Below are positions 11,501-20,800 of a DNA stretch of 45,627 nucleotides, piece after piece (the stretch's first letter is position 1; each line of letters starts with the position of its first letter). The stretch spans positions 1 to 45,627 of the forward strand of contig JAUCBJ010006759.1 in NCBI GenBank assembly GCA_032718475.1, in the 5' to 3' direction. Under the pieces are notes generated by a model. That model ran no database searches and had not been told where the DNA came from. It saw only the letters and a program-made list of their open reading frames with translations. A program made the translations under genes and the position numbers. The stretch is from Nemertoderma westbladi. Its lineage: Eukaryota; Xenacoelomorpha; Nemertodermatida; Nemertodermatidae.

Positions 11501-12163
11501 ACCTTGTCGCATTGGGGACCCGAGTGTTAGGGTGTTTACTGAGGCTAGTCTAGTGACTTGCCTCAGATTCACCAATGGCTTTGTTGGTCGGGGTGGAACA
11601 TGAGAGTAGCCTCCAACTCCAGAATCCCTCTCCCCATCACAATCTGGCCTCCCTGGTGACCCAGGGTTTGGGCCAGAAAGGTCATCAGGAAAGGGACTCA
11701 AAGAATTGTTGGCTGCTCTCTCTCCAGTAGGGGGTGAGACAGGCAGCCGGTCAGGAGTTAACTGACGCCTGTGAGGCCGATTGTGTCCGGTAATTCCACT
11801 GGCCTCTAGTGGCCGGACCTCCGCATTGCTAATGTAATCCATAGTGGGGGTTGGGGGGTGCTTTTTTGCCGAGTCAGCTCTCGGGGCAAATACCACACCC
11901 TGGTTTGCCATTCCACAGGGTGGGTGTCGCAATGGAGTCAGATATGAGGCCCATCACCCATATCTACTCTGGCGTACATGACCCACCATTGGCTGTTGCA
12001 GCTCATCTGCTGGGTCATGCCCTGTACCCTTGCTGCCAGGTGCAGGTCGCAGTGAAGTGCCCTCAGAGTGGACATGAGAACACTCTACTCCTAACCAGCC
12101 ATTGGTAGATCACCATCTGCCTGGTCAGGCCATATACCCCTGCAGCCAAGTATATGGGTCCTT
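8565..12163 (-). mobile_element. Full-length family-1 RTE-like LINE (about 3.6 kb, intact ORF)
   Basis: On the minus strand the element runs from a 5' end at 12163 (AAGGACCCATATACTTGG) through a leader of about 230 bases, one long ORF (11932-8615) and a short 3' region to a TAG-repeat tail at 8583-8565. It has no poly(A). Its 5' terminus coincides with the 5' terminus of the neighbouring copy at about 15496, which supports a true full-length end. It is nested in that copy and flanked by the 187-bp direct repeat. The single endonuclease-RT ORF and the microsatellite tail fit RTE-type elements; a phylogeny would be needed to fix the clade. The intact ORF suggests recent activity. Confidence 0.92.
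8615..11932 (-). CDS. Endonuclease-reverse transcriptase of the family-1 LINE
   Basis: An intact 1105-aa protein that would nick chromosomal DNA and reverse-transcribe its own RNA at the nick. Residues 1-120 are a Pro-rich leader. Residues 128-380 form an apurinic-type endonuclease domain: SVNTLTL (N133), QEHRM (E162), CYSPTS (243-247), GDFNA (D279, N281), IDHIL (D342) and SSDHR (D368, H369), so the expected catalytic residues are present. The reverse transcriptase spans about 600-860: NGFRKGRG (700-707), FVDFFKAFDS (motif A, D736), GVLQGDTLAP (motif B, 792-801) and DFADDLGVL (motif C, 846-854). The C-terminal part carries LRFAGHCFR and LWQPHGVNKHGG, as seen in related LINE proteins. The chosen start is the first Met of the open frame; the Met at residue 8 is an alternative. 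Confidence 0.94.
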   Translation of the reverse strand: MRHPPCGMANQGVVFAPRADSAKKHPPTPTMDYISNAEVRPLEASGITGHNRPHRRQLTPDRLPVSPPTGERAANNSLSPFPDDLSGPNPGSPGRPDCDGERDSGVGGYSHVPPRPTKPLVNLRQVTRLASVNTLTLGSPMRQGELTALADKLSLSAVGVQEHRMQTGQTDEVLIKDMGGGWRLALASADDSGNGGIGLLMNPTAHAALDKIDQISNRIIRCHFSCSGRLAKKFPKVVLIVCYSPTSVAPVEEVENFYHNLQAATDGVDQHAFLTFLGDFNASLHQSPTSPWVYSNSVNRNSVHLQDFISGNGLFSAGTQFKKRTGKLWTHSGPSGHKSQIDHILFRRKYRSSIQDCNAFTLRPFSSDHRLIVAKVRLSLRASRTTKSALPRHDWSSLLQQPSVRSSFTLQLSNRYEALASEAADHCEGYTAFTEAVKLAAAETVPVYPRNRKRAPWTDNKIQKCRNDLHKAQKESRLKQTTAAKNAVKAASRSLNRQYSVNLQELINQQVDAINDADDSRQSSQAWKSINLLTGRKSQPTTKVKAESPADRLNGWKAHFEKLLNNDRVLPDNFIEVKVSESVLPDIPIGDISFAEVKAAAKSIKTNRASGVDGVPPEVFKIPECLKLIYPIIVDMYRTTRVPQEMKTNKLVPVPKKGNLTLYGSFRGISLISIAAKLYNRILLNRIRDPIERLLRGNQNGFRKGRGTMEPILALRRIIEELSKKKDRHLAVIFVDFFKAFDSVSRSRMFSILSLYGIPDEIIAAIRSVYDGSTTFVSTVDGDTEPFEVLWGVLQGDTLAPFLFIIVVDYVLRMSLDHHNDDGVMITPPTGSRSRGNPAKYLTDLDFADDLGVLSESLEGAQRLLSSLEHAASSVGLFINSRKTKILTVNFESPQQVSDRMSISSKDGMLEHVDDFCYLGSWIRKSGEDLRIRKGKAWAALNRLSRIWKSPRINRKLKVRLFRAAVVPVLLYGSPCWALTAEDTKSLDGTFTRMLRRVHCVKYNAHISNQTLYNIGGVSLVPPSLTLEQNRLRFAGHCFRREDQPVHNLVLWQPHGVNKHGGQPMTFLRRILKDTGLKDADDLANVMGDRELWRCNFVDKPAQHS

Positions 12164-14149
12164 CAAAGCGGAGGCGAATTTGTTTCGTGTCAAGCTTGGG
12201 GGAACCAATGAGACACCTCCAATGTTATATAGTGTCTGGTTGGAGATGTGTGCATTGTACTTGACACAATGAACCCGGCGTAGCATTCTTGTGAATGTGC
12301 CATCCAGAGATTTGGTGTCCTCAGCAGTTAGAGCCCAGCATGGACTCCCGTAGAGGAGTACTGGAATTACTGCTGCTCTAAATAATCGGACCTTAAGTTT
12401 CCGATTAATTCTCGGTGACTTCCAAATCCTGGAAAACCTATTCAAGGCTGCCCATGCCTTTCCCTTACGTATTCGAAGGTCCTCACCTGACTTCCGGATC
12501 CATGATCCCAGGTAACAGAAGTCGTCCACATGCTCAAGCATACCATCCTTTGAGCTTATGCTCATCCGATCGGAGACTTGCTGAGGACTTTCAAAGTTAA
12601 CTGTCAAAATTTTGGTCTTTCTGGAGTTAATAAAAAGACCAACACTAGAAGCAGCATGTTCTAATGAGCTGAGGAGCCGTTGGGCTCCCTCTAATGATTC
12701 TGAGAGTACTCCTAAGTCATCAGCAAAGTCTAGATCAGTTCGGTACTTGGCAGGATTTCCTCGACTTCTGGAGCCAGTAGGTGGAGTTATCATCACCCCA
12801 TCATCATTATGATGATCTAAGGACATGCGTAGAACATAGTCAACCACAATAATGAACAAGAATGGTGCAAGTGTGTCTCCTTGGAGGACGCCCCATAACA
12901 CTTCAAATGGTTCTGTGTCACCGTCAACAGTAGACACAAATGTTGTCGAACCATCGTATACTGATCTGATTGCTGCAATAATTTCATCAGGAATCCCATA
13001 TAATGAAAGTATGCTGAACATACGTGAGCGAGAGACTGAATCAAAGGGCTTGAAGAAGTCAACAAAGATAACAGCCAGATGCCTGTCTTTCTTTTTTGAT
13101 AATTCTTCAATTATCCTTCTAAGTGCCAAAATGGGATCCATGGTCCCACGACCTTTACGGAACCAATTCTGATTTCCACGGAGCAGTCTCTCAATGGGAT
13201 CCCTGATGCGATTTAATAGAATCCTATTGTATAGCTTTGCAGCAATCGAGATCAATGAGATTCCCCGAAAAGAACCATAGAGTGTTAGGTTGCCCTTCTT
13301 GGGAACTGGCACCAACTTATTTGTTTTCATTTCTTGTGGGACTCTTGTTGTTCGGTACATGTCTACTATGACGGGATAGATGAGCTTTAAACACTCAGGT
13401 ATTTTAAAGACCTCAGGGGGAACACCATCTACTCCACTGGCACGATTGGTCTTAATGCTCTTTGCAGCTGCCTTCACTTCTGCAAAGGAGATATCGCCAA
13501 TGGGAATATCTGGGAGTACAGACTCAGACACTTTTACTTCTATAAAGTTATCAGGCAATACCCTGTCATTATTGAGGAGCTTTTCAAAGTGGGCTTTCCA
13601 ACCATTGAGGCGAGCGGCTGGTGATTCAGCCTTAACCTTGGTGGTTGGTTGGCTTTTCCGCCCAGTATGCAAATTTATCGATTTCCATGCCTGGGATGAT
13701 TGCCTGCTGTCGCCAGCATCATTGATGGCATCAACCTGTTGGTTTATTAGCTCCTGTAGATTAACAGAGTACTGCCTGTTCAGGGACATAGATGCAGCCT
13801 TAACTGCATTCTTGGCCGCTGTAGTCTGTTTGAGTCGGGACTCTTTCTGCGCCTTATGAAGGTCATTTCGGCACTTCTGAATTTTGTTGTCAGTCCAGGG
13901 GGCCCTTTTCCTGTTTCGAGGGTATACAGGAACTGTTTCTGCAGCTGCTAACTTAACTGCTTCTGTAAAGGCAGTATAGCCCTCACAGTGATCTGCCGCC
14001 TCAGAGGCAAGAGCCTCATACCTGTTGCTCAGCTGTAGTGTGAAGCTGGATCTCACACTTGGCTGTTGCAACGGAGAGGACCAGTCATGCCGCGGCAAGG
14101 CAGATTTCGTTGTTCTGCTAGCACACAGACTATGTCTTACCTTGGCCAC
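12125..14149 (-). pseudogene. Reverse-transcriptase part of broken family-1 copy
   Basis: An open frame of about 670 codons covers the linker and reverse transcriptase of copy X. NQNWFRKGRG replaces the usual NGF with NWF. Motif A reads FVDFFKPFDS, with Pro in place of Ala, and FADD is kept. The final ~13 residues (after NKFASAL) are read from the 5' leader of the nested element, so they are not part of the native protein. The upstream endonuclease lies in other frames (15264-14665 and 14668-14288), separated by a frameshift and a stop. Confidence 0.85.
12164..12350. repeat. 187-bp direct repeat, right copy (putative target-site duplication)
   Basis: Identical to 8378-8564 at every position I compared. 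It is the last part of copy X before the 5' end of the nested element. See the left copy for the reasoning. Confidence 0.8.
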
Positions 14150-14287
14150 AATAAGGCGGTGATCACTGGAGAAGGGTCGAAGTGTAAATGCATTACAGTC
14201 TTGTATAGAGCTCCTGTATTTCCTACGAAACAGAATATGGTCTATCTGGGACTTGTGACCACTGGGTCCACTATGAGTCCATAGCTT

Positions 14288-15264
14288 TCAAGTTCGCTTC
14301 TTGAACTGGGTTCCAGCCGAAAACAATCCATTTCCAGAGATAAAATCCTGAAGATGGACAGAATTTCGGTTAACACTATTGCTATAGACCCAGGGCGATG
14401 TAGGTGACTGATGCAGACTTGCATTAAAGTCTCCCAGGAATGTTAAGAATGCATGCTGATCCACTCCATCAGTAGCTGCTTGTAGATTGTGGTAGAAGTT
14501 TTCCACCTCCTCTACAGGGGCAACACTAGTTGGAGAGTAGCACACAATCAGAACCACCTTAGGAAACTTCTTAGCCAGTCTTCCAGAACATGAGAAGTGG
14601 CAACGGATGATGCGGTTAGAGATTTGGTCTATTTTGTCCAATGCTGCATGTGCAGTTGGATTCATCAATAGACCAATTCCTCCATTGCCACTATCATCTG
14701 CTGACGCGAGGGCGAGTCGCCAACCGCCCCCATATCCTTAATCAGAACCCCATCAATCTGTCCAGTCTGCATTCGGTGCTCTTGAACACCCACTGCGCTA
14801 AGAGAAAGCTTATCTGCCAAGGCAGTCAGCTCACCTTGTCGCATTGGGGACCCGAGTGTTAGGGTGTTTACTGAGGCTAGTCTAGTGACTTGCCTCAGAT
14901 TTACCAATGGCTTTGTTGGTCGGGGTGGAACATGAGAGTAGCCTCCAACTCCAGAATCCCTCTCCCCATCACAATCTGGCCTCCCTGGTGACCCAGGGTT
15001 TGGGCCAGAAAGGTCATCAGGAAAGGGACTCAAATAATTGTTGGCTGCTCTCTCTCCAGTAGGGGGTGAGACAGGCAGCCGGTCAGGAGTTAACTGACGC
15101 CTGTGAGGCCGTTTGTGTCCGGTAATTCCACTGGCCTCTAGTGGCCGGACCTCCGCATTGCTAATGTAATCCATAGTGGGGGTTGGGGGGTGCTTTTTTG
15201 CCGAGTCAGCTCTCGGGGCAAATACCACACCCTGGTTTGCCATTCCACAGGGTGGGTGTCGCAA
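14288..15264 (-). pseudogene. Endonuclease part of broken family-1 copy
   Basis: Two overlapping frames (15264-14665 and 14668-14288) together match the first ~325 residues of the intact protein: leader, VQEHRM, CYSPTS and GDFNA. A lost base in the run of C residues near 14730 causes the shift. The second frame ends at a TGA where the intact copy has GGA. The downstream SSDHR part is in the sequence just before 14149. Confidence 0.85.
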
Positions 15265-15496
15265 TGGAGTCAGATATGAGGCCCATCACCCATATCTACT
15301 CTGGCGTACATGGCCCACCATTGGCTGTTGCAGCTCATCTGCTGGGTCATGCCCTGTACCCTTCCTGCCAGGTGCAGGTCGCAGTGAAGTGCTCTCAGAG
15401 TGGACATGAGAACACTCTACCCCTGACCAGCCATTGGTAGATCACCATCTGCCTGGTCAGGCCATATACCCCTGCAGCCAAGTATATGGGTCCTTA

Positions 15497-15845
15497 ATCC
15501 TGGACCAAGGGCGTCCTTATCCCAGAACGAAGGGGGTGTCCTAGTTACAGGACCAGATTTGCCCTAGTAAGAGGGTCTATGCAGCTACAGGTGGCACCTC
15601 CTTTATGCTGCATGGAGGTGGCAAGTTTTATTGATCAATGACCTAGAATACCTGACCTGACCTTGGGGGGGGACAGCCTAGGCATAATGATTAAGCACTT
15701 TTAAGGGTAGTCCGAAATATCTTTTGTTTTATAAAATAATATTCATATTGAAATTGAATTGAAATTAAATAATATATAAATAAAATTATGATTGTATTGT
15801 GTGCCACTATAAACGTACTGTATTAGAGTACAGTACGTTTATCTA
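15497..15845. other. Flank of the LINE copies, no gene seen
   Basis: The two long family-1 copies stop matching each other at 15496, so this is probably host flank or older repeat rather than element leader. It contains short GC-richer segments (to about 15680) and then AT-rich sequence. It includes an inverted pair around 15815-15840 (AAACGTACTGTA / TACAGTACGTTT). Confidence 0.45.
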
Positions 15846-15888
15846 TATAGCGATAGTGTTAACCGAAATTCCGTCCATCTTCAGGATT
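15846..15888 (+). mobile_element. Tiny family-1 LINE fragment in reverse orientation
   Basis: About 43 bases (around GTGTTAACCGAAATTCCGTC) match the endonuclease region of family 1. They are oriented on the plus strand, opposite to the large copies next to it. No flanking element sequence remains on either side. It is a remnant of an older rearranged insertion. Confidence 0.75.
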
Positions 15889-15957
15889 TTAGATCACTGT
15901 TCTGAAACTGCCTTCTGGCCTTGCTCGAAATGAGCTTACATTTATGAGCTGCTACCT

Positions 15958-16083
15958 TCAATTGCCTACCAATCGTGGCCCATTTCCCGAGCACTGAGCC
16001 CAATAAAGGGCTACTGATGGTCTAGGAGCATATAATTTAACATCATCTGCAAATATATGGACAGATATCGATTGTACTACAAT
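15958..16083 (-). pseudogene. Fragment of a CR1/jockey-like reverse transcriptase around the FADD site
   Basis: A 41-codon minus-strand frame contains VHIFADDVKLYAPRPS. That is the catalytic motif C with the VKLY extension common in CR1-, L2- and jockey-like LINEs, and unlike the FADDLGVL of family 1. It stops on both sides (TAA just upstream, TGA at 15960-15958). It is too short to place in a clade and is clearly dead. Confidence 0.6.
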
Positions 16084-16191
16084 TTAGAAGATTCAAAAGT
16101 TCCCGTTTCTTATCTTTGCATTCTTCATCTTATTCTATTAATACTACTGTATCATGATGCTGAGATTTCTGAGTATTATAATATGGTAGTT

Positions 16192-16880
16192 ATTGTTCGC
16201 GCTTTCAGACCTTTAGCAGTTTAACCTGCCAAATTGGGATGTCTTCTAGATAATAAATCGACTTTAGCCTATGACGAGTATTTGATACACTACATTAGCC
16301 GAAGCCAGTCTATGCGCGAACATTCACCCGTTGGATATACCCGGGAGACTGGATTCGGGAGCCTAACCGTATTGCGGGGTAGGCCTACTGTATTATTCGA
16401 CTGATCGTAATATATATAATCTCTGACAAATATTATTCACTTTCGGGAAATATTAACAGTTCCTTTAGGACGTGGCGCTCTAAATATGTAAACAGAGTTA
16501 TGACTTAAACTAAACACAACGGGATGGCTATGGATTCACGTATATGGCGCATTCTTTAGGAGATGCTTTGTTATCAGTCACAATCATACACAATACTGCA
16601 CAATGCTGCACACCGATCTGCCGACCTTCACTAATTTTAGTCACATATAAAGAGAACAGCAACCGACACATGTAGTGCCTATGAAATAGCATTAGATTCA
16701 CTTCAAAACCACTTTAATGTAAGTCGCAATCGTTATATGTAACCGGTCTCTCTTACCTTCAGTATATCAAGAAGATTGAGGGTTTTATAATTATTTATCG
16801 ATATTCCAAATATAATAATATTCCATCACTGATATAATGAAATGAATAACCGACAGTAAATAGCAGTAAAAATGCGGTGT
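16192..16880 (+). repeat. Dispersed repeat R1, copy 1 (about 690 bp)
   Basis: This segment is similar along its whole length to 44870-45540 in the same orientation, with many substitutions and small indels. Both begin at GTTCGCGCTTTCAGACCTTT and end near AAATAGCAGTA. Shared blocks include CAGTTCCTTTAGGACGTGGC and CATATATGGCGCATTCTTTA. There is no long ORF, no obvious terminal inverted repeat and no terminal TG/CA pair. It is a non-autonomous or decayed mobile repeat of unknown class. Confidence 0.8.
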
Positions 16881-17424
16881 TTGTAGTTGACAATATGATT
16901 AGGTGAGTGAGTTGTGAGATGCGATAACAGATATACGTTCTATAATTAAGCCTACTAATGTTGGGCTAAAGACTGAAAAACACAGAGATTCCGAAGCCGG
17001 TCTTCTAGGCTCAGGACAAAATGTAAACATTGACCCATAATGCATTGCGCGATTTCCCGGAGGTTTCTGTACAAAAAGCAGGAGAATCGCTCTGATTGGT
17101 TGACCGAACAAAGAAACACCAGAGAACAAGGGAAAAGCTACACGTGTACAGCTCAGCTGTTAGCTGTCGTCATAGTAACTACACTGTTTCAAGAGGATCT
17201 AGCGCATTGCACATAGCGCAGTACACATACAGAAGAAATAGCTTTTTATGTCCCCTAAAACACCAGTACAGTAAGGATACGACTTTTTATGCCTGTTAAA
17301 CCAACTACAGAGTACTTTACGGGGAAAATAACCGGCTAATTCCGCAAAAGCTTTTACAGTTATTATAATTTATATTTGTCTTTATTTATAATTTATATTG
17401 TTTAATTTATACTTTATTTTATAG
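16881..17424. other. Non-coding stretch, no gene seen
   Basis: No supported gene. It lies just upstream of the first candidate myosin exon and ends in a T-rich, AG-terminated tract (TTTATTTTATAG, 17413-17424) usable as a splice acceptor. Confidence 0.45.
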
Positions 17425-17549
17425 GAAATATCGCACGCTTGCGTTCACGCGGACGGAAGAAATCGACTCTCCCAAACCAATCGGAAATCCGAGGCGCCAA
17501 GTTCAGAGTTTCTGTTAAAACCAGTGAAACTGTAAGTAGGGCATATTCT
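17425..17549 (+). CDS. Candidate myosin exon (loop-2 region before the actin-binding helix)
   Basis: The exon follows ATAG and reads, after two bases of a split codon, a basic stretch RSRGRKKSTLPNQ, then RGAKFRVSVKTSETVSRAYS. Myosin motor domains carry a basic loop 2 and then a T-V-S-x-x-(F/Y) segment directly before the helix that starts the next recognised exon here (SLMDLL). Ending at 17549 gives phase 0 and the spacing expected of myosins when joined to 29613. Two donors are possible: a strong GTAAGT at 17532 and a weak GTTTCT at 17550. The strong site would drop about six conserved-looking residues, so an extra small exon or a weak donor is implied. No homology search was possible; the call is by pattern and phase. 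Confidence 0.45.
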
Positions 17550-17829
17550 GTTTCTAATAATGCGTAAATAGTATGTCTAGAGACCTTAATAGTCCAAATG
17601 GTAGAATGTAGAGGCTTATGATAAAATTGTACCATGTTGTTTGTTACCTTTATGTGTTTATGCGTTGCTTCAGCAGATATATGAACTGTCAATCACTGGA
17701 CCATTATTATGTTTTTAAGGTTTGCACAAGTTTTGTTATTTATTATATAAACTTTTCTGTGTCTATTTCAACGCGTAATGTGCCGTGTGTCGTGGTTAAA
17801 TTAAACATTATTATTATTATTTAACAGTG

Positions 17830-20800
17830 AAAACAACACGGTAAACCAGGTACACTTACGGTAGGTAATAGAACATACAAATTTGCCTCCAACATGTAAA
17901 CAACACGGTAAACCAGGTACACTTACGGTAGGTTATAGAGCTACAAATTTGCCTCCAACATGTAAACAACACGGTAAACCAGGTACACTTACGGTAGGTA
18001 ATAGAACATACAAATTTGCCTCCACCATGTAAACAACACGGTAAACCAGGTACACTTACGGTAGGTAATAGAACATACAAATTTGCCTCCAACATGTAAA
18101 CAACACGGTAAACCAGGTACACTTACGGTAGGTAATAGAACATACAAGTTTGCTTCCAACATGTAAACAACACGGTAAACCAGGTACACTTACGGTAAGT
18201 TATAGAGCATACAAATTTGCCTCCAACATGTAAACAACACGGTAAACCAGGTACACTTACGGTAGGTAATAGAACATACAAGTTTGCTTCCAACATGTAA
18301 ACAACACGGTAAACCAGGTACACTTACGGTAAGTTATAGAGCATACAAATTTGCCTCCAACATGTAAACAACACGGTAAACCAGGTACACTTACGGTAGG
18401 TAATAGAACATACAAATTTGCCTCCACCATGTAAACAACACGGTAAACCAGGTACACTTACGGTAGGTTATAGAGCATACAAATTTGCCTCCAACATGTA
18501 AACAACACGGTAAACCAGGTACACTTACGGTAGGTAATAGAACATACAAGTTTGCTTCCAACATGTAAACAACACGGTAAACCAGGTACACTTACGGTAA
18601 GTTATAGAGCATACAAATTTGCCTCCAACATGTAAACAACACGGTAAACCAGGTACACTTACGGTAGGTAATAGTACATACAAATTTGCCTCCAACATGT
18701 AAACAACACGGTAAACCAGGTACACTTACGGTAGGTAATAGAACATACAAATTTGCCTCCAACATGCAAACAACACGGTAAACCAGGTACACTTACGGTA
18801 GGTTATAGAAATACAAATTTGCCTCCAACATGTAAACAACACGGTAAACCAGGTACACTTACGGTAGGTAATAGAACATACAAATTTGCCTCCACCATGT
18901 AAACAACACGGTAAACCAGGTACACTTACGGTAGGTAATAGAACATACAAATTTGCCTCCACCATGTAAACAACACGGTAAACCAGGTACACTTACGGTA
19001 GGTAATAGAACATACAAGTTTGCTTCCAACATGTAAACAACACGGTAAACCAGGTACACTTACGGTAGGTTATAGAGCATACAAATTTGCCTCCAACATG
19101 TAAACAACACGGTAAACCAGGTACACTTACGGTAGGTTATAGAGCATACAAATTTGCCTCCAACATGTAAACAACACGCTAAACCAGGTACACTTACGGT
19201 AGGTTATAGAGCATACAAATTTGCCTCCAACATGTAAACAACACGGTAAACCAGGTACACTTACGGTAGGTAATAGAGCATACAAATTGGCCTCCACCAT
19301 GTAAACAACACGGTAAACCAGGTACACTTACGGTAGGTTATAGAGCATACAAATTTGCCTCCAACATGTAAACAACACGGTATACCAGGTACACTTACGG
19401 TAGGTAATAGAACATACAAATTTGCCTCCAACATGTAAACAACACGGTAAACCAGGTACACTTACGGTAGGTAATAGAACATACAAATTTGCCTCCAACA
19501 TGTAAACAAAACGGTAAACCAGGTACACTTACGGTAGGTTATAGAGCTACAAATTTGCCTCCAACATGTAAACAACACGGTAAACCAGGTACACTTACGG
19601 TAGGTTATAGAGCATACAAATTGGCCTCCAACATGTAAACAACACGGTAAACCAGGTACACTTACGGTAGGTTATAGAGCATACAAATTGGCCTCCAACA
19701 TGTAAACAACACGGTAAACCAGGTACACTTACGGTAGGTTATAGAGCATACAAATTTGCCTCCAACATGTAAACAACACGGTAAACCAGGTACACTTACG
19801 GTAGGTTATAGAGCATACAAATTGGCCTCCAACATGTAAACAACACGGTAAACCAGGTACACTTACGGTAGGTAATAGAACATACAAATTGGCCTCCAAC
19901 ATGTAAACAACACGGTAAACCAGGTACACTTACGGTAGGTTATAGAGCATACAAATTTGCCTCCACCATGTAAACAACACGGTAAACCAGGTACACTTAC
20001 GGTAGGTAATAGAACATACAAATTTGCCTCCAACATGTAAACAACACGGTAAACCAGGTACACTTACGGTAGGTTATAGAACATACAAATTGGCCTCCAA
20101 CATGTAAACAACACGGTAAACCAGGTACACTTACGGTAGGTTATAGAGCATACAAATTTGCCTCCACCATGTAAACAACACGGTAAACCAGGTACACTTA
20201 CGGTAGGTAATAGAACATACAAATTGGCCTCCAACATGTAAACAACACGGTAAACCAGGTACACTTACGGTAGGTTATAGAACATACAAATTTGCCTCCA
20301 CCATGTAAACAACACGGTAAACCAGGTACACTTACGGTAGGTAATAGAACATACAAATTTGCCTCCAACATGTAAACAACACGGTAAACCAGGTACACTT
20401 ACGGTAGGTTATAGAACATACAAATTGGCCTCCAACATGTAAACAACACGGTAAACCAGGTACACTTACGGTAGGTTATAGAGCATACAAATTTGCCTCC
20501 ACCATGTAAACAACACGGTAAACCAGGTACACTTACGGTAGGTAATAGAACATACAAATTTGCCTCCAACATGTAAACAACACGGTAACCCAGGTACACT
20601 TACGGTAGGTAATAGAACATACAAATTTGCCTCCAACATGTAAACAACACGGTAAACCAGGTACACTTACGGTAGGTTATAGAACATACAAATTGGCCTC
20701 CAACATGTAAACAACACGGTAAACCAGGTACACTTACGGTAGGTTATAGAGCATACAAATTTGCCTCCAACATGTAAACAACACGGTAAACCAGGTACAC

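Larger units (their letters stand above)
12164..15496 (-). mobile_element. Family-1 LINE, 5' part of host copy X, broken and interrupted
   Basis: The sequence is collinear with the intact copy from its 5' end (15496) to the C-terminal region, where it stops at 12164 against the 5' end of the nested element. Its missing 3' end is found beyond that element at 8122-8564. The ORF is split three ways: a one-base loss near 14730 shifts the frame inside the endonuclease (after KDMG); a TGA replaces the Gly after KKRT (about 14288); and the SLT/NKFASAL frameshift lies inside the 187-bp repeat. It cannot encode a working protein, although it keeps the FVDFF, GVLQGD and FADD motifs. Confidence 0.88.

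Noticed and set aside
12125-15496. Simple tandem duplication of the family-1 LINE by unequal crossing-over
   Set aside because: The 3' fragment at 8122-8564 shares the private lesion of the 12164-15496 copy, and the inner element is flanked exactly by an identical 187-bp repeat. A nested insertion explains all junctions with one event.
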